Source of the DNA: CAMLHP01 sp035759745
Lineage (GTDB): Bacteria; Gemmatimonadota; Gemmatimonadetes; Gemmatimonadales; GWC2-71-9
Assembly: GCA_035759745.1 (NCBI GenBank)
Contig: DASTUF010000119.1
Location: forward strand, 1 to 27,585
Reading direction: 5' to 3'
DNA length: 27,585 bases
A program made the translations under genes and the position numbers. The notes below the pieces were generated by a model, which ran no database searches, was not told the DNA's origin, and saw nothing but the letters and a program-made list of their open reading frames with translations. Each line of letters starts with the position of its first letter. The stretch's first letter is position 1. Below are positions 1 through 6,687 of the stretch, one piece after another.

Positions 1-399
1 GGCACGGCGCTGCTGCTGTTCAGCTCGCTGTTCGTGGTGCTGGCGCTCAACGGCGCCCAGCGCGGCAACCGCAAGGCGCTGATCAGCTGGCTCGGGGCGA
101 CCCTGGTCTGCGGCATCTTCTTCGTGGCGATGCAGGTGTACGAGTTCCAGCACTTCGTGCATGAGGGGCTCAAGCTCCAGACCAACCTGTTCGGCTCGAG
201 TTTCTACGTTCTGACGGGCTTTCACGGCACCCACGTCACGATCGGGGTGATCTGGCTCGCGTCGATCTTCTGGACCGCGCTCCGCGGCAACCTGCCGAAG
301 GAGAAAGCGATGAACCTCGAGATCGCGGCGCTGTACTGGCACTTCGTGGACGTGGTGTGGATCGTGATCTTCCCCGTTGTCTACCTCATGAAGGACTGA
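1..399 (+). CDS. ctaE: Cytochrome c oxidase subunit III (5' partial)
   Basis: This is the C-terminal 132 residues of heme-copper oxidase subunit III, an integral membrane subunit of the proton-pumping terminal oxidase. The reading frame is open from base 1, so the gene begins outside the window. Visible family marks are the TGFHGTHV segment, which matches the conserved His-rich helix of subunit III, and WHFVDVVW near the C-terminus, followed by a last hydrophobic helix and a short KD tail. About four membrane segments remain of the usual seven (or five in short forms). It is followed 9 bases later by subunit IV and then by CtaG, the usual order of a caa3-type operon. The family call is secure; the caa3 subtype comes from the neighbours. 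Confidence 0.95.
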   Translation, partial: GTALLLFSSLFVVLALNGAQRGNRKALISWLGATLVCGIFFVAMQVYEFQHFVHEGLKLQTNLFGSSFYVLTGFHGTHVTIGVIWLASIFWTALRGNLPKEKAMNLEIAALYWHFVDVVWIVIFPVVYLMKD

Positions 400-408
400 G
401 GACCAGCC

Positions 409-765
409 ATGGATGCCCACGCGACCCACGCCGTCGAAGCGGCCCACGATCACCCGGGCCCGGCGACGTACTTCAAGATCGGCCTGGTGCTGTTCGTGCT
501 CACCGGCCTGGAAGTTGGTGCGTATGAACTGGCCCACCGGGGCGGCACCGCCGAGCAGGTGCTCGGGCCGATCGTGGTGCCGGTACTGCTGATCCTGAGC
601 GCGCTCAAGTTCGCGCTGGTGGCGGGCTACTACATGCACCTCAAGAATGACCATCGGGCATTCACCGGGCTCTTCGTGTCGGGGCTGATCATCGCCACGG
701 TGGTGATCGTGGCCCTGATGCTGCTGATGTCGTACCACCTGAACTACAACGTGGGCCAGATCTGA
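409..765 (+). CDS. ctaF: Cytochrome c oxidase subunit IV family protein
   Basis: This 118-residue membrane protein is the small accessory subunit IV of bacterial caa3/bo3-type oxidases, which helps stabilise the catalytic core. The N-terminus is His-rich (MDAHATHAVEAAHDH) and is followed by three hydrophobic helices at about residues 20-42, 52-78 and 85-110. The loop KFALVAGYYMHLKND matches the conserved 'K..L....YMHLK' signature of the prokaryotic COX4 family. It begins 9 bases after subunit III, and its stop codon overlaps the start of CtaG by one base (TGATG), so translation is probably coupled. The length is normal for the family. Confidence 0.92.
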   Translation: MDAHATHAVEAAHDHPGPATYFKIGLVLFVLTGLEVGAYELAHRGGTAEQVLGPIVVPVLLILSALKFALVAGYYMHLKNDHRAFTGLFVSGLIIATVVIVALMLLMSYHLNYNVGQI

Positions 766-1586
766 TGCTGGTTCCGGTCCGGCTGCTGCTGGACGCCCGA
801 CCTCGCCCCACCGGGCCGTTCGAGGCGGCGCTCTCGCCGCACCTGAGCATGATCCTGGGCACCGCAGTATTGGGTGCCCTCTATTTTTGGGGGATCACCG
901 TCGCGCGGCGGCGCTGGAACCTGGGGCCGCCGGCGGAGCCGCTCCGCATCGTGGCGTTCGTCGCCGCGCTGCTGGTGCTGCTGGTGTCGCTCAACGGGCC
1001 GATTCATGACCTGAGCGACTACTACCTGTTCTCGGCCCACATGCTGCAGCACCTCCTGCTGACGCTGCTGTTCCCCCCGCTCCTGATCTACGCGACGCCC
1101 GGCTGGCTGATCGCGCCGGTGGCGCGGATCCCGTGGGTGGGAACGCTGGGGCGGTTCCTGGCCCACCCGGTCGCCGCCGGGCTGCTGTTCAGCATCACGC
1201 TCGCCGCGTGGCACACGGTGCCGCTGTACGAGCTGATGATGCAGAACCACGACGTGCATATCGCCACCCACCTGATGTTCATCGTGGTGTCGGTGATCAT
1301 GTGGTGGCCGGTGATGAGCACGGTCGCGGAGGTCCCGCCGCTGCCGCTGGGGGTGCGGATGCTGTACCTCTTCCTGGTGAGCCTGCCGATGCAGGTGGTG
1401 GCGGCGCTGATCACCATGGCCGACAGGCCGCTGTATCACTGGTACGTCGAGGCGCCCCGGGTGTGGGGGCTCTCGCCGCTGGAAGACCAGCGGATCGGCG
1501 GGCTGATGATGTGGATCCCGGGGAATCTCTGGATGTTCGGGGCGATCGGGGTGGTGTTCTATTTCTGGGCGCGCGAAGAAGCCTGA
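765..1586 (+). CDS. ctaG: Cytochrome c oxidase assembly factor, CtaG/caa3 family
   Basis: This 273-residue polytopic membrane protein belongs to the Bacillus-type caa3_CtaG family, needed for assembly of the caa3 oxidase and implicated in CuA/copper handling. It is unrelated to the Cox11-type CtaG. Family marks include HMLQHLLLTLLFPPLL, the HxxT/HxxMF region in the middle helices, and a C-terminal WIPGNLWMFGAIGVVF helix followed by a short acidic tail. About seven membrane helices can be drawn. The ATG overlaps the stop of subunit IV by one base. A start a few codons further in is possible because the first 30 residues are not clearly conserved. Repeats begin directly at its stop codon. Confidence 0.9.
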   Translation: MLVPVRLLLDARPRPTGPFEAALSPHLSMILGTAVLGALYFWGITVARRRWNLGPPAEPLRIVAFVAALLVLLVSLNGPIHDLSDYYLFSAHMLQHLLLTLLFPPLLIYATPGWLIAPVARIPWVGTLGRFLAHPVAAGLLFSITLAAWHTVPLYELMMQNHDVHIATHLMFIVVSVIMWWPVMSTVAEVPPLPLGVRMLYLFLVSLPMQVVAALITMADRPLYHWYVEAPRVWGLSPLEDQRIGGLMMWIPGNLWMFGAIGVVFYFWAREEA

Positions 1587-1673
1587 GCGGGACTGCGTCA
1601 GCGGGAGAGCGGGACTGCGTCAGCGGCAGCTGTGCCGGCGGGGGTTGCGCCAGCGGGACTGCCTCAGCAGGAG
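1586..1673. repeat. GC-rich 22-bp tandem repeat at a convergent junction
   Basis: Four consecutive 22-base blocks start at 1586, 1608, 1630 and 1652. Blocks 1, 2 and 4 share AGCGGGACTGCGTCAGCGG with few changes, while block 3 keeps the length but not the sequence. The array spans the end of ctaG and the end of the DUF423 gene on the opposite strand, so it includes the last codons of the latter. Reverse-complemented, bases 1643-1660 are nearly identical to bases 2532-2549 at the next convergent junction. It may work as a two-way transcription end or be a dispersed repeat. Confidence 0.7.
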
Positions 1674-2050
1674 GAGCCGAGCGCTACCATCAGCCACCCG
1701 ATGAGGAAGGCTACCCCACCAAGTGGCGTAATCATTCCCAGGCTCGTGATTCCGCTGAACGAGAGAGCGTACAGGCTGCCCGAGAACAGCAGGATTCCCG
1801 CGACAAAGCACCAGCACGCAATCCGCAGCCGGGCCCTGTGAAAATGTGACATGGCGCCTGCCACAGCGACGATGGCCAGGCCGTGCAGCATCTGGTACAT
1901 GGCCGCCGTCCGAAATACGTCAAGCCGTTCCGCACTCAGCAACTCTCGCAAACCGTGCGCGCCAAGGGCGCTCGCTGCGACGCCAAGTCCCGCAAGCACG
2001 GCACCCAGCGCCAGAAATCGGCCACTGGTCTCGCCAGGATGTTCTTTCAT
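1664..2050 (-). CDS. DUF423 family membrane protein
   Basis: This 128-residue protein has four hydrophobic helices and the DUF423 (YgdD-like) pattern: an N-terminal LGAVLAGLGVAASALGAHGL helix, then AMYQMLHGLAI, then LLFSGSLYALS and a last helix with PLGGVAFLIGW. The family is a small inner-membrane protein of unknown function. It lies convergent to ctaG, with its 3' end inside the 22-bp repeat array, and divergent from the S23/IVP gene. The length is typical. I see no partner that would explain its role. Confidence 0.88.
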   Translation of the reverse strand: MKEHPGETSGRFLALGAVLAGLGVAASALGAHGLRELLSAERLDVFRTAAMYQMLHGLAIVAVAGAMSHFHRARLRIACWCFVAGILLFSGSLYALSFSGITSLGMITPLGGVAFLIGWLMVALGSSC

Positions 2051-2142
2051 TGTTATCCGTCGCTTACTGGTGATTGCGCTTTATTGAGCATTAGTGCCCG
2101 CAGCGGGTTTGCGTCCCGACGAGGTATTTCAGATCGTGGCGT

Positions 2143-2496
2143 ATGGCGGCCTACGAACGTTTCGACTGCTGGCAACGCTGTCACGCGCTTGCGCTCGCCA
2201 TCTACAAATCTACGTCCAAATGGCCCGCATCCGAGCGTTTTGGGCTTGTGTTCCAGCTCCGGAAGGCGGCCTTTTCAGCCCCAGCAAACATTGTTGAAGG
2301 GTCCGCTAAGCGCGGCACCGCCGAATTCAGGCGCTTCCTGGACATCTCGCTGGGATCCCTGGCTGAAATCAACTATGCACTGCGGTTGGCGCGAGATGTC
2401 GGCATCCTGCCAGTTGAGGAATGGAAAGCGCCGGCGACACTCCAGCAACAAGCCGGTCGCTCAACCTGGTTGCTGTATCGCAGCCTCAAGCGGTAG
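2143..2496 (+). CDS. Four-helix-bundle protein (S23/IVP family)
   Basis: This 117-residue protein belongs to the family first found inside 23S rRNA intervening sequences. It has the characteristic start (YERFDCWQRCHALALAIY, as in 'f..L.vw..a..L...iY'), the middle AFSAPANIVEGSAKRGTAEF (typically 'S.p.NIAEG..r.s..EF..fl.iA.gSl.E'), and a C-terminal helix. Four amphipathic helices are expected, and homologues form pentamers. No rRNA gene is present here, so this is a free-standing copy. The cellular role is unknown. It is flanked by short intergenic stretches and converges with the Ser/Thr kinase. Confidence 0.85.
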   Translation: MAAYERFDCWQRCHALALAIYKSTSKWPASERFGLVFQLRKAAFSAPANIVEGSAKRGTAEFRRFLDISLGSLAEINYALRLARDVGILPVEEWKAPATLQQQAGRSTWLLYRSLKR

Positions 2497-2498
2497 CG

Positions 2499-2561
2499 CA
2501 CTTCCCGCTGGGCGAAGCCCCCGCTGAGTCCACTCCCGCTGGCGCAGCCCCGCTCAGTTCC
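2499..2561. repeat. GC-rich ~30-bp tandem repeat at a convergent junction
   Basis: Two imperfect tandem copies (2499-2530 and 2531-2561) share the pattern CAC(T)TCCCGCTGG.CG.AGCC followed by CCGCT.AGT. The first copy contains a small hairpin, GGGC-GAA-GCCC, at 2510-2520. The array lies between the S23/IVP gene and the kinase gene on the opposite strand and includes the kinase stop codon. It shares an 18-base block with the array at 1586-1673 in inverted sense. Confidence 0.6.
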
Positions 2562-5500
2562 TCGGCTCCGCCGTCAACGCCGCCATCCGTTGCTTCACCG
2601 CCGCCACCTGCGGCTGCAGCTCCGGATCCGCATCGCGCCACAGGTCCACGAACTTGCCGTACCACTCCAGCGCGTCGGCGCGGTCGCCTCGTGTCTCGGC
2701 GAACTCGCCCAGCCGGCGGAGCGCCATCGGGTAGTGGGTCGCCTCTTCCCATTCATTGACGGTGGCCCCCGCGTCGATCCCCCGGCGAAACCAGGCTTCG
2801 GCCGAGTCGGGGAATCCGGCCCGGTCCCACGCGGCACCGGCGATGAACTTGCCGCAGGGGTTGCAGGGCGCCGCCGCCGCAATGCGGGACCGCAGCTGCG
2901 CCGCGCGCAGCCAGTCGCCGACAGCCCTGGCCTCCAGCGCGTCCCATGTGGGTGTGAATCGCTCCTCCCGGAGTTCTGGCGGGGTGAACCGCTCATCCAA
3001 CCGCCGCAGGCGCCGCACCTCGTCCGCGTTTCTCAGGATGGCATGCAGGTCGGCCAGCGTCGTGAAGGGGATCAGGGAGTCTGGCAAGTCCTTCAATTCG
3101 GGGCGCCCGAGCGCCCTGGCGAGTTCATTCGCGACGTCCTGCGGGCGTTGCAACTGGTAGGCGAGGTGGGTGGCGTGCAGGAGCGCCAAGTCGGCTGCCA
3201 GCGTCGGGTCCTCGCCGCCGTCGAGCAGCCGCGCCAGCCGCCGGCTCTCCGCCTCAGCTTCTCGAAGGCGCCCACGTACCTCGTGCTGGCCCAGTCGTGC
3301 AAATATCACGAACAGCCCCGGGCCGCTTGCTGCTGGCGCGAAGCCCGCCAGCGCGGGCCCACCCAGGATACTGTCCACCAGTGCGAAGTCCCTGCGCCCG
3401 CGTGCGTTGTCCAGCGGCATCATGTGCCGGCCCGGGTGATCGGGAAACCGGGTGGCCGCGAGCGCCGCCAGGCTGTCGGCTTCGCGCCACTCGCTCTGGG
3501 CGATCAGCGCGTACTGCAGGTTGATGAAGGGCGACATCGTCTTGCCCTCGGACACCAGCGGCCGGAGCACTGCTTCGGCTTCGGCAAAGCGCCCCTCTCC
3601 GTTGAGCATGAGGCCCAGGTTATTGCCTGCGGTGAGGTCGCCGGGTGCGATGTCCAGCGCGGCACGGTAGGCCGCGATGGCGCTGTCGGTGTTGCGCTCC
3701 GCCGCGGAGTAGTACGTCGCCTCGGTGAGGTAGCGCTCCAGGGGCGGCAGCCGGTCGCGATGGCGGAAGGCCGCCTCGGCAGCGTGGAGTCGCTCGTCCT
3801 CCCGGATGCCAAGGTTGAAGTAGGCCGAGGACAGCTTCCGCCATGCCATGGCAAAGCTGCTGTCCATGCTGATGGCGCGGAGCAGAAGATTGCGCGCCTG
3901 ATCGAAGTCGCCCTGCTCGAACACCCTGCTGGCCCGGGTATAGAGTTGCAGCGCCGGGAGTGACGCGGTGGTGACCTTTTCCAGCGGATCGGTGCCCCGG
4001 ATGGAGCCGAGCGATTCGCCGATCCTCTCGCGCAGCTCGGCCGATAGCCGGTTCACCGCCGGAATGAGCTCGGCATCGCTCGCTGCGGTGACCCGCACCG
4101 GCACCAGCGTGGTGCCGGAGTCGGCCCGGATCAACTGCGCGGTGAGCACATAGCCTTCGGGCAGCGCCGAAATCTCTCCTACCACCACCGCCTTGGCGCC
4201 CTCTCGGAGCGCCACTTCGCGTGCAGTTGCCTGGTCCAGCATCCCCCCGGGCGTTCGGCCCATCCGTTCCAGGGTGGTGGTCACCGCCCTGGCGTCCACC
4301 AGCCTGATGGCGCTGGACTGGCCCAGGTCCACCCGCAGCGCCTCGGTCACGGTCTCGGCCAGGCTGGAGTCGGCGTTCCGGGCGGTGAAGTCTGCCAGCA
4401 CCAGTTGGTCACCACCAGCCAGCGCGCCGGACGACAGCAGGGTACGGGCGGGCCCGATTCCCAGTGCCTTCGACGTGACATAGGCTCCGGTGAGCAGCGC
4501 CAATATGCCCAGGGCGATGGCACCGCCCAGGAATGCCCGACGCCAGGTGAACCACTGCTGGTGGATCGGCTCGGGCTCGAACCGCAGCGTGCCGGTGGCG
4601 CGCAGCAGGGCCCGCTTCCGCTCGACCCGGCTGGTGTAGAGCATCACCGGCAATCCTGCGAGCATGCATCCGAGCGCCACTATCCAGACCCAGTCCGGCA
4701 GGCCGAACGCGCGGGTTGCGAGGTACACCACGGCCGTCACCGCGATCGTCGCGAGGGCAAAGAGGCCGGCCACGCGCAGGGGATGCGCCCGCCGCACAGC
4801 AAGTTCCGCCGAGGTGCGCACCGCCGGCACCGGGGTGGTCGCCGCCGGTGTCGAGCCACCCGATGGTGTCGCCACTGCCTCAAGCCGTCCCAGCAGTTCG
4901 CTGGCCGACTGCCAGCGGTCGGCAGGGTGCTTCTCGAGGCAGCGCATCACCAGCGCGGCGAGCTCGGCAGGTATCGCAGGCCGATGCAGCGACACGGGAT
5001 CCGGCGTGGCGGTGACGTGCGCCGCCAGCATTGCCTGCGGTGTCGACGTGATGAACGGGGTGCGGCCGGTGAGCAGTTCGTAGGCCACCGCGCCCACGGC
5101 GTACAGGTCGGCGCGATGGTCCACGTTGGGATCGGCCGCCGCCTGCTCCGGCGCCATGTACGCCGGCGTACCCAGTGCCACACCGTGCGACGTGAGCGTC
5201 CCGGGAGACGCCCCCGACGAAATGCTCACCGCCTTGGCCACGCCAAAATCGGCAACCAGTGCGTGGCGTCCGCTGAAGAGGATGTTGTCGGGCTTGATGT
5301 CGCGGTGCACCACACCGCGCGAGTGGGCGTAGACCAGGGCGTCCACCACATCGCGCAGAATCCGCGTCACTTCCGGCACCGGCAGCGCGCCCTCACGGGT
5401 GAGCCGGGTGGCCAGCGTCTCGCCGTCGATGAAGGGCATGACGTAGTACAGCAGGGGATCGTCGCCCGGCAGCTCGGCCGCGCCCGCGGTCAGCAGGGGA

Positions 5501-5727
5501 ACCACGTGGGGATGCTGGAGCGATGCCGCGACCTGGATCTCGCGCTCGAAGCGGTCAGCGTGGACCCCGACCGACGTCTCGGGCGGGAGAACCTTGATGA
5601 CGACCCTTCGCCCGAGCCTGCCTTCCTGCGCCAGGAAGACGCGGCTCATCCCGCCGCCGCCGAGCTCACGCTCGATGCGGTAGGTCTCGCCGAGACTGGA
5701 CTGCAGGCGGGAGAGGAGGTCGGTCAT
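2554..5727 (-). CDS. Membrane Ser/Thr protein kinase with TPR sensor region
   Basis: This 1057-residue protein has an N-terminal PknB-type kinase domain (about residues 16-280). The glycine loop is GGGGMSRVF, the ATP-binding lysine is K45, the helix-C glutamate is probably E63, the catalytic loop HRDIKPDN carries D143, the DFG motif carries D160, and a GTPAYMAPEQ activation segment is present. All catalytic residues are kept. Three hydrophobic helices follow at about 315-420, which would put the C-terminal half outside the cytoplasm. Residues 440-570 resemble the TolB/FlgO-like alpha-beta domain often found in such kinases, and 590-1050 are TPR-like helical repeats. It starts 4 bases after the FabI stop, so it is probably cotranscribed with it. 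Such kinase-TPR fusions are common in Gemmatimonadota and Acidobacteriota. The substrate is unknown. Confidence 0.93.
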   Translation of the reverse strand: MTDLLSRLQSSLGETYRIERELGGGGMSRVFLAQEGRLGRRVVIKVLPPETSVGVHADRFEREIQVAASLQHPHVVPLLTAGAAELPGDDPLLYYVMPFIDGETLATRLTREGALPVPEVTRILRDVVDALVYAHSRGVVHRDIKPDNILFSGRHALVADFGVAKAVSISSGASPGTLTSHGVALGTPAYMAPEQAAADPNVDHRADLYAVGAVAYELLTGRTPFITSTPQAMLAAHVTATPDPVSLHRPAIPAELAALVMRCLEKHPADRWQSASELLGRLEAVATPSGGSTPAATTPVPAVRTSAELAVRRAHPLRVAGLFALATIAVTAVVYLATRAFGLPDWVWIVALGCMLAGLPVMLYTSRVERKRALLRATGTLRFEPEPIHQQWFTWRRAFLGGAIALGILALLTGAYVTSKALGIGPARTLLSSGALAGGDQLVLADFTARNADSSLAETVTEALRVDLGQSSAIRLVDARAVTTTLERMGRTPGGMLDQATAREVALREGAKAVVVGEISALPEGYVLTAQLIRADSGTTLVPVRVTAASDAELIPAVNRLSAELRERIGESLGSIRGTDPLEKVTTASLPALQLYTRASRVFEQGDFDQARNLLLRAISMDSSFAMAWRKLSSAYFNLGIREDERLHAAEAAFRHRDRLPPLERYLTEATYYSAAERNTDSAIAAYRAALDIAPGDLTAGNNLGLMLNGEGRFAEAEAVLRPLVSEGKTMSPFINLQYALIAQSEWREADSLAALAATRFPDHPGRHMMPLDNARGRRDFALVDSILGGPALAGFAPAASGPGLFVIFARLGQHEVRGRLREAEAESRRLARLLDGGEDPTLAADLALLHATHLAYQLQRPQDVANELARALGRPELKDLPDSLIPFTTLADLHAILRNADEVRRLRRLDERFTPPELREERFTPTWDALEARAVGDWLRAAQLRSRIAAAAPCNPCGKFIAGAAWDRAGFPDSAEAWFRRGIDAGATVNEWEEATHYPMALRRLGEFAETRGDRADALEWYGKFVDLWRDADPELQPQVAAVKQRMAALTAEPRN

Positions 5728-5731
5728 GGAC

Positions 5732-6619
5732 TCAGCCTGCAGCCATCCCCATCACATGGTACCCGTTGTCCACGTAGATCACGCTGCCGGTGATTGCCGC
5801 GGCCAGCGGGCTCGCGAGGAACGCGGCGGTACGGCCCACATCCTCGGCCTCCAGCCGCCGGTGCAATGGCGCGTTGGCCTCGGTGTACTGGATCATGGTG
5901 TCGATGAAGCCGATCGCGCTGGCGGCGCGTGATGCGTACGGCCCCGCGCTGATGGTGTTGACCCGCACACCCCACTCGCGCCCCGCCTCGAAGGCGAGTG
6001 TCCGGGTGTCCGATTCCAGTGCGGCCTTGGCCGACGACATGCCGCCGCCATAGCCCGGGATCACTCGCTCGCTGGCCATGTACGTGAGCGAGAGGAAGCT
6101 CCCGCCCGACCGCATCATCGGACCCAGTTCCCGCACGAAGGCGATCTTGCTGTAGGTGCTGACGCTCAGCGCCTCGAGATAGCCCCGGCGGCTGGTCTGG
6201 ACCAGCGGCTTCTTCACGTCGGGACCGTTGGCGAGGCTGTGGACCACTATATCGAGGCCATTGTCGCCGAAGTCCGCCTTGAGCGCGTCGCGGACCCCGG
6301 CGATGCTGAAGTCGCCTCGCTCCTTGTAGCGCTTGTTCTCGCGGATTTCCGGCGGCACGTCGTCCATGGTGTCGAAGGCCGCATCCAGCGGATAGATCTT
6401 CTCGAAGGTCATCCGCTTGCCGTCGGGCAGCGTGAGCGACTCGTCCATCTTGCCGCGCTCCAGCAGCTTCTCGAAGATGCCCATGGCGGGCGGCCAGGTA
6501 CCGAGGCAGACCGTGGCACCCGCGGTGACCATGGCCTTGGCTATCGCGAACCCGAACCCGCCGTCGTCGGCGACACCCGCCACGAAGGCGCGCTTGCCGG
6601 AGAGGTCAATCGAAAGCAT
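5732..6619 (-). CDS. fabI: Enoyl-[acyl-carrier-protein] reductase, plant/apicomplexan-type FabI
   Basis: This 295-residue SDR-fold enzyme reduces the trans-2-enoyl-ACP double bond with NAD(P)H in the last step of each fatty-acid elongation cycle. The N-terminal nucleotide-binding strand is followed by GVADDGGFG. An insert at about residues 42-100 (PPAMGIF to ENKRYKE) marks the plant/Plasmodium subtype rather than the 260-residue E. coli type. Catalytic residues are visible as Y180, Y190 and K198 in TYMASERVIPGYGGGMSSAK, with the same spacing as in the Brassica enzyme. The C-terminus GSVIYVDNGYHVMGM is typical. It sits downstream of the FtsX permease and 4 bases upstream of the kinase. Confidence 0.95.
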   Translation of the reverse strand: MLSIDLSGKRAFVAGVADDGGFGFAIAKAMVTAGATVCLGTWPPAMGIFEKLLERGKMDESLTLPDGKRMTFEKIYPLDAAFDTMDDVPPEIRENKRYKERGDFSIAGVRDALKADFGDNGLDIVVHSLANGPDVKKPLVQTSRRGYLEALSVSTYSKIAFVRELGPMMRSGGSFLSLTYMASERVIPGYGGGMSSAKAALESDTRTLAFEAGREWGVRVNTISAGPYASRAASAIGFIDTMIQYTEANAPLHRRLEAEDVGRTAAFLASPLAAAITGSVIYVDNGYHVMGMAAG

Positions 6620-6687
6620 GGACCGTCCCGTACCGAGTGGATGGAAAGAAAGGTAACCCGAGGAGGCCCCGCGTCACGCGGTGCCTG

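Noticed and set aside
4405..5793. Long plus-strand open frame across the kinase gene
   Set aside because: It is an antisense shadow of a clear kinase domain; its product is Arg/Gly/His-rich with no domain.
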